Of a stretch of 35,950 nt of DNA, positions 13,590 through 19,956 are shown piece after piece (the stretch's first letter is position 1; each line of letters opens with the position of its first letter). A program made the translations under genes and the position numbers. The notes beneath the pieces are model-generated. The model ran no database searches and was not told the origin of the DNA. It was given only the letters and a program-made list of their open reading frames with translations. The stretch comes from a virus: positions 1 to 35,950 of the IMG/VR virus record IMGVR_UViG_3300018481_000047; one strand, 5' to 3'.

Positions 13590-14524
13590 GCCGCCCTAAG
13601 CGCCCAGAAGAGCGGCAGGCGTCGGTGGTTACCTGCGTGGAATGCGGGTGCGCAGCCCCACGAACGGGGCCAGTGCAAAAATACTGCGAGCCATGCTCTA
13701 TCGAGAAGCAGCGCGCCCGACAGGCGAAATGGCAGCGGACCTACGGCAAGCCGCCCAACAAGGCGCTGGTTACGGCTCGCAGAGAACGCGTCCGGGCGAC
13801 TGCCGGAGCGGCCAGTATCGGCGTGGCCGGCGGAATCGGGTGGAACCCTGCGGACGTGGTTCCGCTGCTCTGGCGGGTTGAGGTCGGCATTCCGTATAGC
13901 GAAGCAATTTCTAAGAATGCAGTGCACCAACTCGACCACCGCGGCCACATCTTCCTGAGGCGCAAGTCGAGCCAGATGCGGAATGCGATAGCCATTGCCG
14001 TAAAAGCAGCTATCGGCGGGCGAAGAGTTGTGACCAACAAAATCTGGCTCGACATCCTTATCGAGAAAGCCACCCACAAAAGCGATGCCGTCAACTCCGT
14101 CGACACCGTCTGCGACGCCGTTAAAATGGCCATCCCCGTTGACGACCGGTGGTATGCCATTCGGCGGTTGGATTGGCGCGTTGTGAAGACGAATCCAATG
14201 ATCGTCGTCGGCATAGGCCAGGACTCGGACGTCGACTCTCAAGTGTGTTCGATGTGCGGGGGCGTGAAGCCGCTCGAGGCATTCAATAGGAACCGAGCAA
14301 ACAAGAAGACTGGCCGCAACCGCGAGTGCTCGATGTGCCGTATCTCGGAGCGCAGCCTCGAAAGCCAGACTCGGAGAGCCGCCCTCCCGCCACCCCGGAA
14401 CGCGCTTTCAGGCCAGGCTCAGTTATTCGCCAGTGACGCCGCGCCGCTATCGGCCTCCAACGCTATGCTGCCGCTGCGTCGCCGTGTCGCGACGCCAGCG
14501 GTCTACAGGCCAACAAAGGAGTAG
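13586..14524 (+). CDS. RusA-like resolvase candidate flanked by two zinc ribbons (312 aa)
   Basis: The TTG at 13586 overlaps the previous stop. Cys17, Cys20, Cys34 and Cys37 form an N-terminal ribbon (CVECGC...YCEPC). Residues about 120-212 resemble RusA Holliday-junction resolvases: KSDAVNSVDTVCDAVKMAI followed by VDDRWY, with Asp167, Asp177, Asp186 and Asp187 near expected acidic positions, but the second RusA Asp is Val169. Cys221, Cys224, Cys248 and Cys251 form a second ribbon (CSMCGGVKPLEAFNRN...CSMC) of the kind seen on HNH and phage recombination proteins. The gene is GC-poor for this genome (31 of 60 bases in 13981-14040 against 42 of 60 in 14641-14700), a sign of recent acquisition. 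The enzyme call is tentative. Confidence 0.5.
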   Translation: MSRPKRPEERQASVVTCVECGCAAPRTGPVQKYCEPCSIEKQRARQAKWQRTYGKPPNKALVTARRERVRATAGAASIGVAGGIGWNPADVVPLLWRVEVGIPYSEAISKNAVHQLDHRGHIFLRRKSSQMRNAIAIAVKAAIGGRRVVTNKIWLDILIEKATHKSDAVNSVDTVCDAVKMAIPVDDRWYAIRRLDWRVVKTNPMIVVGIGQDSDVDSQVCSMCGGVKPLEAFNRNRANKKTGRNRECSMCRISERSLESQTRRAALPPPRNALSGQAQLFASDAAPLSASNAMLPLRRRVATPAVYRPTKE

Positions 14525-14528
14525 CGCC

Positions 14529-14834
14529 ATGAGCAAAAAGCCTCCCGTCGCATTCCCTCCGGACAAACCGCGTCTGATGGCAGTCGAGGGGAAGCCGGAG
14601 CCGAAACCCACGCCCGCGCAGGTGGTGAAGTTCTGGGGGGTGGCCAGGCTCGACACCGGGGGCTACCACGTGGTGGAGGTCGACCTCCCGCTCGATGACC
14701 CGCGGGTGCGCGTCACCACCCGCTCGCGCCTGCCCAAACACCACGCCTATGAGCAGCTCATCCTCGCCAGCCGGCGGGGCGTCTTCATGCCCCCGCCAAG
14801 GCCTCACGGGCAGGGCGGCGGGGGCGCGGCGTGA
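14529..14834 (+). CDS. Hypothetical protein (101 aa)
   Basis: ATG 14529 follows AAAGGAG at a good distance, one of few genes here with a gap before it. The N-terminus is Pro/Lys-rich; the core (KFWGVARLDTGGYHVVEVDL, then SRLPKHHAYEQLILASRRGV) is a small beta-helix mix seen in scattered phage proteins without function. The C-terminus is Gly-rich. Normal GC resumes here, bounding the low-GC insert upstream. Confidence 0.6.
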   Translation: MSKKPPVAFPPDKPRLMAVEGKPEPKPTPAQVVKFWGVARLDTGGYHVVEVDLPLDDPRVRVTTRSRLPKHHAYEQLILASRRGVFMPPPRPHGQGGGGAA

Positions 14835-15166
14835 TTGACCTCATCCGCGTCCTCGCCTGGCCGGTGGCCTGCGTGGCGATGTTCGGCCTGGCGCTGTGGT
14901 TCCTCCGCCGAATGGAGCACGTCTTCCAGGGGATGCTCAACGCGAGGCTCAAGCTGATGACCCAACACTCCCTCGAGGCGAAGGAGTACGCGGAGCAGGC
15001 CCGCGAGCTCGCGAAGAAGGCCCACGAGCTCTCTGCGCGGCTGGAGCAGGCCCTCACCCGCACGGAGGCCCAGGTCTCCGAGCTCCAGGACCACCTGGAG
15101 CGTGTCGACAACCGCACCGCGCCTGTCGACAAGGGCCGGGTTCCTGCCATCAAATTCGGGCCATGA
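14831..15166 (+). CDS. Membrane-anchored coiled-coil protein (111 aa)
   Basis: The GTG start overlaps the previous stop. Residues 3-25 (DLIRVLAWPVACVAMFGLAL) form a membrane segment. It is followed by a long charged helix (EAKEYAEQARELAKKAHELS, then RTEAQVSELQDHLERVDN) with clear heptads. The type Nin-TM-coiled coil resembles i-spanins and also holin-like or exclusion proteins. Its place in a replication operon far from the lysis genes argues against a spanin. Function is open. Confidence 0.6.
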   Translation: MIDLIRVLAWPVACVAMFGLALWFLRRMEHVFQGMLNARLKLMTQHSLEAKEYAEQARELAKKAHELSARLEQALTRTEAQVSELQDHLERVDNRTAPVDKGRVPAIKFGP

Positions 15167-15384
15167 CCAAGCCAACCGTTGGGAGAGTGGTGCACTACCA
15201 GGCCTACGGCACACCGGGGGGCGAGTTCCCCGGTGTGCCCCGCGCGGCAATCATCACCGAGGTGCACAGCGAGACAGAGGTGGGCGTCTGCGTCCTCAAC
15301 CCCTCCGGCATCTTCTTCAACCGCGTCTCCTACGACGCGGACGGGAAGCCTGGCTCGTGGCGCTGGCCGCCGAGGGAGCCATGA
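15163..15384 (+). CDS. Conserved small phage protein, VGRVVHY...GTPGGE family (73 aa)
   Basis: ATG 15163 overlaps the preceding stop. The sequence PTVGRVVHYQAYGTPGGEFP, RAAIITEV, GVCVLNPSGIFFN and a terminal WRWP matches a very common phage and actinobacterial small protein, probably an SH3-like beta barrel. No function is established. It is in the run of overlapping genes ending at 15572. Confidence 0.7.
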   Translation: MTKPTVGRVVHYQAYGTPGGEFPGVPRAAIITEVHSETEVGVCVLNPSGIFFNRVSYDADGKPGSWRWPPREP

Positions 15385-15572
15385 TCTGCTCCCACTGCGG
15401 TCGCGAGGTGAACTGGCACCAGGCCAAGCGCGAGGGCTGGCTCTTCTCGAGGGTCACCCCGGGCACCGGAGAGCGCGTGCCGCACTGCCCGGCTTGCGAG
15501 AAGGCCCGCCGGGCCCTCAGCAAGGCGGCCCACCAGGCAGAGCAGAAGACCCGCGAGGCGGCGGCGGGCTAG
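15381..15572 (+). CDS. Small zinc-ribbon protein (63 aa)
   Basis: ATG 15381 overlaps the previous stop. CSHCGREVNW at the N-terminus and HCPACEKARRAL in the middle give two CxxC knuckles, a typical zinc ribbon. The C-terminal helix is basic and Ala-rich. It ends the plus-strand replication operon, its stop overlapping the stop of the convergent partition operon, so the two operons collide without a terminator. Confidence 0.65.
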   Translation: MICSHCGREVNWHQAKREGWLFSRVTPGTGERVPHCPACEKARRALSKAAHQAEQKTREAAAG

Positions 15573-15775
15573 AGCCCCAGCCCAGCGCGGACGAAGCGGA
15601 GGATGCACTCGCCGCAGACGTCCTTCGAGGTGCCGAGCTGGGCCCCGGTGATGGCCATCCACCCGTTGGGCACGCGCTGAAGCGCAGCGTCCAGCGGGGA
15701 GGGCTCGATCGCCCCGCACACGTCGCACTTCGACACGTGCACCTCGGTGGTCTTCTTCTCGGTGGTGCGGCTCAT
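15569..15775 (-). CDS. Small zinc-binding protein in the par operon (68 aa)
   Basis: ATG 15775 overlaps the stop of the upstream ribbon-helix-helix gene. It starts MSRTTEKKTTEVHVSKCDVC and later has GWMAITGAQLGTSKDVCGEC, giving two CxxC pairs. The pattern CDxCG...GW...DxCxxC recurs in the 84-aa gene at 17588-17842, suggesting paralogues. Function is unknown. Confidence 0.65.
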   Translation of the reverse strand: MSRTTEKKTTEVHVSKCDVCGAIEPSPLDAALQRVPNGWMAITGAQLGTSKDVCGECILRFVRAGLGL

Positions 15776-16062
15776 GCCCGCCTCGCCCGCACCACCGCCT
15801 CCGAGAGGAGCTCCGCCGCGAGCTCGCCGATGCGAACCTCCCGCGCCGCGGCCATCTGGAGCAGCTCCCGCCGCAAGGCGGGCTCGCAGTAGATGGCGAT
15901 TCGCCCCCGCTCCCCACCACCAGCAAGCCGCACGTACCCGGGCCGGGACTTCGAGGGCACCTTGCGCAAGCGTGGCTCGGGGGCCACCGCCAGCGGCGGG
16001 GGCTTCTCCTTCACCGTGCGCTTCTGCGTGAACGTGGGCAGCGGCTTTGGCTTGGCGCTCAT
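15772..16062 (-). CDS. Ribbon-helix-helix-like partner of ParA, candidate centromere-binding protein (96 aa)
   Basis: ATG 16062 overlaps the parA stop (ATGA), the usual coupling of a ParA and its small DNA-binding partner. Residues 1-45 are basic and Pro-rich. GRIAIYCE (about 53-60) fits a beta strand; PALRRELLQMAAARE and RIGELAAELLSEAVVRA fit two helices of a ribbon-helix-helix fold. Type Ib plasmid partition systems use such ParG/Omega-like proteins to bind the centromere and repress the operon. The N-terminal tail could carry an arginine finger, as in ParG; Arg residues at 31-33 are candidates. The fold call is by eye. Confidence 0.6.
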   Translation of the reverse strand: MSAKPKPLPTFTQKRTVKEKPPPLAVAPEPRLRKVPSKSRPGYVRLAGGGERGRIAIYCEPALRRELLQMAAAREVRIGELAAELLSEAVVRARRA

Positions 16063-16712
16063 CTTGTCGACCTCCCCACCAACGAGAAAACCTCAGAGGC
16101 CAGCGCGCGGGCTTCCTCCGCCGCCCTGTCGCGCGGAGCGTACTGGGCCACACCGACGCCCGCCCCGATGCTCTCACCCCACGCCGTCCGGTGGGTCACC
16201 ACCGTCCGAAGGACGGGCAACCCCACGTCCCCCAGACATCCGCGCAAGGCCTGGCCCAGCGTCGTCCGCGGCATCACCCGCGACATCACCAGCGCGCCGC
16301 GAAGCTTGGGCCTCAGCGTCTGCGCCCGCTTCAGCGTCTCCACCGCCGCGCGCAGCGCCCACACGTCCCCGGCAAACTGTCCGCAGGGGATGATGGCCAC
16401 ATCCGCCGTCAGCAGCGCGGACACCTGGACATCATCCGAGCGGCCCGGGGTGTCGATGAACACGTGCCGGAAGCGCCGGGCCAGTCGCGGGAGCTGCTCC
16501 TTGGAGTGCATCCCTCGCCCCATCGCTGTCACGGTCGGCGGGCACAGGCCTCGCTCCGCGGCCATCCCCAGCGCCTCAAGGAGCGTCCCTTGTGCATCCG
16601 CGTCGACCGCGAGCACCTCACCGCCCCTCGAGGCTGCCTCCCACGCCAAAGCAAGCGCCAAGGTGGACTTACCTGTCCCCCCCTTCTGCGAGATGAGCGC
16701 CACCGTAGCCAT
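16059..16712 (-). CDS. parA: ParA/MinD-type ATPase, partition protein (217 aa)
   Basis: The deviant Walker A KGGTGKST (residues 10-17), VDADAQGT (Asp39) and HVFIDTPG make this a ParA/MinD-superfamily ATPase. At 217 aa with no N-terminal helix-turn-helix it matches short ParA proteins of type Ib plasmid partition systems. It would bind nucleoid DNA in an ATP-dependent way and move plasmid or prophage copies apart with its partner encoded just downstream. ATG 16712 is set by the family start MATVALISQ; the longer open frame upstream is not coding. The upstream region carries two copies of the dispersed ATTGCGCCAT motif and a possible promoter (TTGTGG, 17 bases, TATGGC). ParA on a virion-encoding genome without integrase suggests plasmid-style lysogeny. 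Confidence 0.85.
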   Translation of the reverse strand: MATVALISQKGGTGKSTLALALAWEAASRGGEVLAVDADAQGTLLEALGMAAERGLCPPTVTAMGRGMHSKEQLPRLARRFRHVFIDTPGRSDDVQVSALLTADVAIIPCGQFAGDVWALRAAVETLKRAQTLRPKLRGALVMSRVMPRTTLGQALRGCLGDVGLPVLRTVVTHRTAWGESIGAGVGVAQYAPRDRAAEEARALASEVFSLVGRSTR

Positions 16713-16829
16713 CGACCCATTGCGCCATACCGCAACCGCGCGACTGCCACAAGGCGCGATTTCGCCATGTTGCGATTGTGACACAGGGCAAGTTGACAAG
16801 CCTAAGCGGTTTGGTGGATAAGTAGGCCC
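16713..16829. promoter_or_regulatory. Divergent parA control region with repeated motif (candidate centromere)
   Basis: ATTGCGCCAT (16719-16728) and ATTTCGCCAT (16759-16768) are direct copies 40 bases apart. GCGCGATTTCGCCATG (16754-16769) matches 14 of 16 bases with the reverse complement of 35832-35847. On the minus strand TTGTGG and TATGGC, 17 bases apart, could be the parA promoter, overlapped by a motif copy. This is the expected place for a parS-like site and autoregulation. Confidence 0.5.
16793..16822 (+). promoter_or_regulatory. Sigma70-like promoter for the 16830 operon
   Basis: A perfect -35 TTGACA (16793-16798) is followed after 18 bases by GATAAG (16817-16822). The ATG at 16830 is only 7 bases beyond the -10, so the transcript would be leaderless or start within the gene. 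Confidence 0.4.
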
Positions 16830-17108
16830 ATGGACGCAACCAACGCAATGCAGACGATTCGGATCGGCGGTCGGGACTTCACGGTCGCGGTGGAGCAGAG
16901 CGCGCCCCTGGCGGACGGCACCACCCTGGCGGTGTACTTCCTCACCGGCAAGCGGGGCGCGACCTATGGGACCATGCGGTGCATGCGCGACGGGAAGCAC
17001 ACCGACCTGATGTTTCTGGCCCACGCTGGCCGAGGGTTCGGCATCCCCGCCGGCTTCGAGCGCGTCCGCCTCACCGACCGCAACGGCACCCTCGAGGTGG
17101 TTCAGTGA
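16830..17108 (+). CDS. Hypothetical protein (92 aa)
   Basis: ATG 16830 starts a short plus-strand operon divergent from parA. The protein is beta-rich (IRIGGRDFTVAVEQSAPLAD, TTLAVYFLTGKRGATYGTMR, FERVRLTDRNGTLEVVQ). The LTGKRGATY-x-x-x-R string appears in scattered phage proteins without assigned role. No ribosome-binding site is visible upstream, consistent with leaderless translation from the nearby promoter. In-frame ATG 16848 is an alternative start. Confidence 0.6.
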   Translation: MDATNAMQTIRIGGRDFTVAVEQSAPLADGTTLAVYFLTGKRGATYGTMRCMRDGKHTDLMFLAHAGRGFGIPAGFERVRLTDRNGTLEVVQ

Positions 17109-17311
17109 GCCGCTGGTCAGACGCCACGCACAACTGGAAGCGGAGCCGCGTCCTCGCGGCTGGGGCCAAGGGCGGGATGGAGTGCCCCGCCTGCGGCTCC
17201 ACCGAGGAGAAGGAGGACAACGGAGACACCCGCGAGCCCACGCTGTTGTGCCTCGCCTGCGGTGAGCAGTTCGACCTGGAGCCGGAGCATGACGATGACG
17301 AGCAAGCGTAA
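17105..17311 (+). CDS. Small zinc-ribbon protein (68 aa)
   Basis: The GTG start overlaps the previous stop. CPACGSTEEKEDNG and LLCLACGEQFDLEPEHDDDE give two CxxCG knuckles, a classical zinc ribbon with an acidic tail. Such ribbons occur in transcription factors and in many phage small proteins; a transcription role is possible before the late genes but is not shown. Confidence 0.65.
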   Translation: MSRWSDATHNWKRSRVLAAGAKGGMECPACGSTEEKEDNGDTREPTLLCLACGEQFDLEPEHDDDEQA

Positions 17312-17591
17312 GAACCCCCACGCGGTGGCGCTGGGCCGCAAGGGGGGCAAGGTGACGTCCCCCGCCAAGCGCGCCGCGGTGCGCGCCAACGGCGCCAAGG
17401 GGGGCACCAAGGTGGAGCTCGTGCAGGGCGTCCACCCCGAGGCGGAGCTGGTGGAGCTCACCCCGCAGGGCTGGTGGTACAAGGCGGGCACCCCGGCTGC
17501 GTGGCAGTGGCTCAAGCGACACAGCACCGCTCGACGTGGGGAGCGCGGCGCGGTGCTCTGGCTCGCGCCCAAGATGACGGGTGGCAAATGA
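17289..17591 (+). CDS. Basic protein with a KNPHAVALGRKGG motif (100 aa)
   Basis: ATG 17289 (or 17295) lies within the end of the previous gene. The N-terminal RKNPHAVALGRKGGKVTSPA and VRANGAKGG belong to a common small basic family in bacteria and phages in which the Gly-Gly-Lys pattern repeats. The second half (GWWYKAGTPAAWQWLKRH) is Trp-rich. It likely binds nucleic acid, judging by charge; the role is unknown. Confidence 0.6.
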   Translation: MTMTSKRKNPHAVALGRKGGKVTSPAKRAAVRANGAKGGTKVELVQGVHPEAELVELTPQGWWYKAGTPAAWQWLKRHSTARRGERGAVLWLAPKMTGGK

Positions 17592-17842
17592 GGCGCACCG
17601 AGAAGCGAGAGGAGACCAAGGTGGTCGCCTCCACCGTGTGGTGGGTGGAGTGCGATCGCTGCGGGGAGGCGGGCCCGGAGGAGGAGCAACCCAAGGGCTG
17701 GTGGACCCTCGAGGAGGCGCCACCTAACGGCTCGTGCAGGACGCGGGATGTGTGGTTTGACCTCTGCCCACCCTGCTCCGCGGTCACCCGGGGTGAACTG
17801 ATTGCCGCACGGGGACGGCTGCTCTCAGGCTCGTTGAAGTAG
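17588..17842 (+). CDS. Small zinc-binding protein, paralogue-like to the 15569 gene (84 aa)
   Basis: ATG 17588 overlaps the previous stop. VECDRCGEAGPEEEQ and FDLCPPCSAVTR supply two CxxC pairs around a GWWTLEE segment, the same order as the par-operon protein at 15569-15775. The C-terminus is helical and basic. The TAG stop begins the conserved box upstream of the terminase genes. Confidence 0.65.
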   Translation: MRRTEKREETKVVASTVWWVECDRCGEAGPEEEQPKGWWTLEEAPPNGSCRTRDVWFDLCPPCSAVTRGELIAARGRLLSGSLK

Positions 17843-17875
17843 CGCGATGTCGCACTCGCGTCATTTCGCTAGAAT
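17840..17875 (+). promoter_or_regulatory. Box upstream of the packaging genes
   Basis: TAGCGCGATG (17840-17849) is identical to 22405-22414 upstream of the scaffold gene, and the following 20 bases are similar in both. ATGTCGCACT (17847-17856) is a motif copy on the minus strand. TAGAAT (17870-17875) is a good -10, but without a -35 and only 9 bases from the ATG. Confidence 0.45.
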
Positions 17876-17884
17876 CGAGGGCGC

Positions 17885-18313
17885 ATGGCGCTTCAGAAGA
17901 AGCCGGAATCAAGGCCCAAGCCCAAGCGCGACGCCAAGGGCCGGCTCCTCAAGGGAGGGACGGCCAACCCTGGCGGACGGCCGAAGGGCCTCGCCGCGTA
18001 CATCCGCGAGAAGACCAGCGACCTGACGGAGGTGGCGGAGTTCATGCTCGCCACCATGCGCGGGCGCCCAGTCATCGGCGAGGGCGAGGAGATGAGCATC
18101 CACCACATCCCCGCGATGCGGGACAGGCTCGACGCGGCGAAGTGGCTCGCCGACAGAGCCATCGGGAAGACTCCGGACGTGGTGGCCCTCGAGGCGACCC
18201 ACCACGGCGAGGACGGGCCCCGGCTGAAGGAGATGACCAGCGCGGCCTTGCTGAAGCTACTCGACGCGACCGAGGAGCCCCGAGGTGACGCTTCCAGCGA
18301 AGCTGAGGAGTAA
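17885..18313 (+). CDS. Putative small terminase subunit (142 aa)
   Basis: The gene directly precedes and overlaps the large terminase by 29 bases. The N-terminus is basic (KPKRDAKGRLLKGGTANPGG then RPKGLAAYIREKT); the GG-x-x-NPGGRPKG pattern is that of DUF5681-type proteins that often lie before large terminases. The rest is helical (MRDRLDAAKWLADRAIGKTP). Small terminases recognise the packaging site and load the large subunit. The identification rests on size, basic N-terminus and position. Confidence 0.65.
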   Translation: MALQKKPESRPKPKRDAKGRLLKGGTANPGGRPKGLAAYIREKTSDLTEVAEFMLATMRGRPVIGEGEEMSIHHIPAMRDRLDAAKWLADRAIGKTPDVVALEATHHGEDGPRLKEMTSAALLKLLDATEEPRGDASSEAEE

Positions 18314-19916
18314 GGAGCTCCGCGAGCTCCGGGCGCTCATCTCGGAGCAGGAGCGCCAGGCCCTCCGCCCCGAGCTCGTCGCCGAAGCCTGGCGCCGCGG
18401 CGACCTGGTCTACAAGCTCCACGACGGACAGCGGGGCATCCTCCAGCGCTGGAGCGCCACCAGCTTCTCCCGCCTGGTGCTCGAAATCGCGCGCCGCTGG
18501 GGGAAGACCTGGCTCCTGTGCTGCGTCTCGGTGATGGTCTGTCTGCGCAAGCCCGGAGCGGTGGTGGTCTACGGCGCGCCGACCCTCAAGCACCTCAGTG
18601 CGTTCATCCTCCCCACGCTGGAGGCCATCACCCGCGATGCGCCGGACGGCCTCGGGGGCAGCTTCAACACCGCCAGCGGGGAGTGGCGCTTCCCCAATGG
18701 GAGCGTCATCCGGCTCTTCGGTTGCGATGACAAACACAAGGCGGATAGGGGGCGCGGCACGGGGGCGGACCTCGCCATTTTGGACGAAGCCGGCTTCATT
18801 CCGCTCTGTCGCTACGTGCTCAAGAGCGTGCTCCGCCCGCAGACGCTGCACACCGGGGGGCGGACACTCATCGCGTCGACCCCAGCGGAAGAGCCGGACC
18901 ACGACTTCACCGCGCTGGCGGAGCGGGCGGAGTCCCGCGGCAACTACGAGCGCGCCACCATCCACGACAACCCGCTGCTCACCGAGGAGCAGATTGCTGT
19001 CTTCATCGCGGAGGACGCGGCGGACGAGGGGATGGCCCCCGCCGAATACCAGCTCACCGACGACTTCCGCCGCGAGTACATGGCGGAGCGAGTCGTCAAC
19101 AAAATGCTGGTGGCCGTGCCGGAGTGGGAGCACCAGCGCGCCCAGCTCCTGGTCGAGCGGAAGCGGCCCGAATACTTCGACGGGCTCGTCAGCCTCGATT
19201 TCGGCGGTGCAGACCCCCACTTCGCGCTCCTCGGCTACTTCGATTTCAAGCGGGCAGTCACCTACGTGGAAGAGGAGGTCTTCCTTCACGGCGGGGAGAC
19301 CACCGCCGAGCTCGCCGCGGCGCTGAAGGCGGCGGAGCGGCGGTGCTGGGGCGTGGACCGCTGGGAGGGGACGGTGCGCGGCGCCTTCGAGGGCTACGAC
19401 AGGCTCCTCGCCAATCTGCCCGACGAGATGAGCGAGGCCATCAACCAGTCCGCGCCGCACCAGCCCCTCGCTCGCTTCGCCGACCACGACACCCAGCTCA
19501 TCAGGGACCTCTACCAGCTCCACGGCATCCTCTTCGTCCCCACCGACAAGAGCGACAAGCGCCACCACGTGAACCTCCTCCGGGTGGCCATCCGCGAGGG
19601 GACCTTCGAGGTGCACCCGCGCTGCAAGCACCTGGACAGGCACCTGCGCACCACGATGTGGAAGGACCACCGCCGCAAGGACTTCGCGCGCAAGCACGAG
19701 GAGCACGGGGACGGGGTGGACACTGCCAGTTACCTGCTCCGCAACGTCGACCCCCAGCGGAACCCCTACCCCAAGCGGGTGGACGCCTGGGGCCACGACG
19801 CCACCCCGCGAGCTCGACCTCAGGCGCCCCTCGAGGATGAGGTGCGGCCATCCGACATCATCTCCGCCATGGTCGGCGGGAGCCGCCTCGCTCGACGGTT
19901 GACCCGAAGGCGGTAG
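18285..19916 (+). CDS. terL: Terminase large subunit (543 aa)
   Basis: This ATPase-nuclease drives DNA into the procapsid and cuts it. Residues 70-75 (RRWGKT) are the variant Walker A typical of terminases. ADLAILDEAGF is Walker B with Asp167 and Glu168, and IASTP near 196-200 is the coupling motif. The nuclease domain begins YFDGLVSLDFGGADP (Asp305, Asp310) and includes HGDGVDTASYLL near the C-terminus with a third acidic residue. Length is normal for the family. GTG 18285 overlaps the preceding gene by 29 bases; no better start is apparent. A headful mechanism would fit a circular map but cannot be decided from the motifs. Confidence 0.92.
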   Translation: MTLPAKLRSKELRELRALISEQERQALRPELVAEAWRRGDLVYKLHDGQRGILQRWSATSFSRLVLEIARRWGKTWLLCCVSVMVCLRKPGAVVVYGAPTLKHLSAFILPTLEAITRDAPDGLGGSFNTASGEWRFPNGSVIRLFGCDDKHKADRGRGTGADLAILDEAGFIPLCRYVLKSVLRPQTLHTGGRTLIASTPAEEPDHDFTALAERAESRGNYERATIHDNPLLTEEQIAVFIAEDAADEGMAPAEYQLTDDFRREYMAERVVNKMLVAVPEWEHQRAQLLVERKRPEYFDGLVSLDFGGADPHFALLGYFDFKRAVTYVEEEVFLHGGETTAELAAALKAAERRCWGVDRWEGTVRGAFEGYDRLLANLPDEMSEAINQSAPHQPLARFADHDTQLIRDLYQLHGILFVPTDKSDKRHHVNLLRVAIREGTFEVHPRCKHLDRHLRTTMWKDHRRKDFARKHEEHGDGVDTASYLLRNVDPQRNPYPKRVDAWGHDATPRARPQAPLEDEVRPSDIISAMVGGSRLARRLTRRR

Positions 19917-19956
19917 ACTCTGGCGCATTCTCGAAGGTGCCGTCTCTGGAGCCGCA

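Noticed and set aside
16059-17723. ParA extended upstream to 554 residues
   Set aside because: The extension crosses the promoter region and the plus-strand genes from 16830; the family start at MATVALISQ (16712) is clear.
18072-19928. Long minus-strand frame (618 codons) opposite the terminase
   Set aside because: It is the antisense of a motif-confirmed terminase gene; long antisense frames are expected at this GC content, and its residues (runs of Val, Leu, His, Arg) show no domain.
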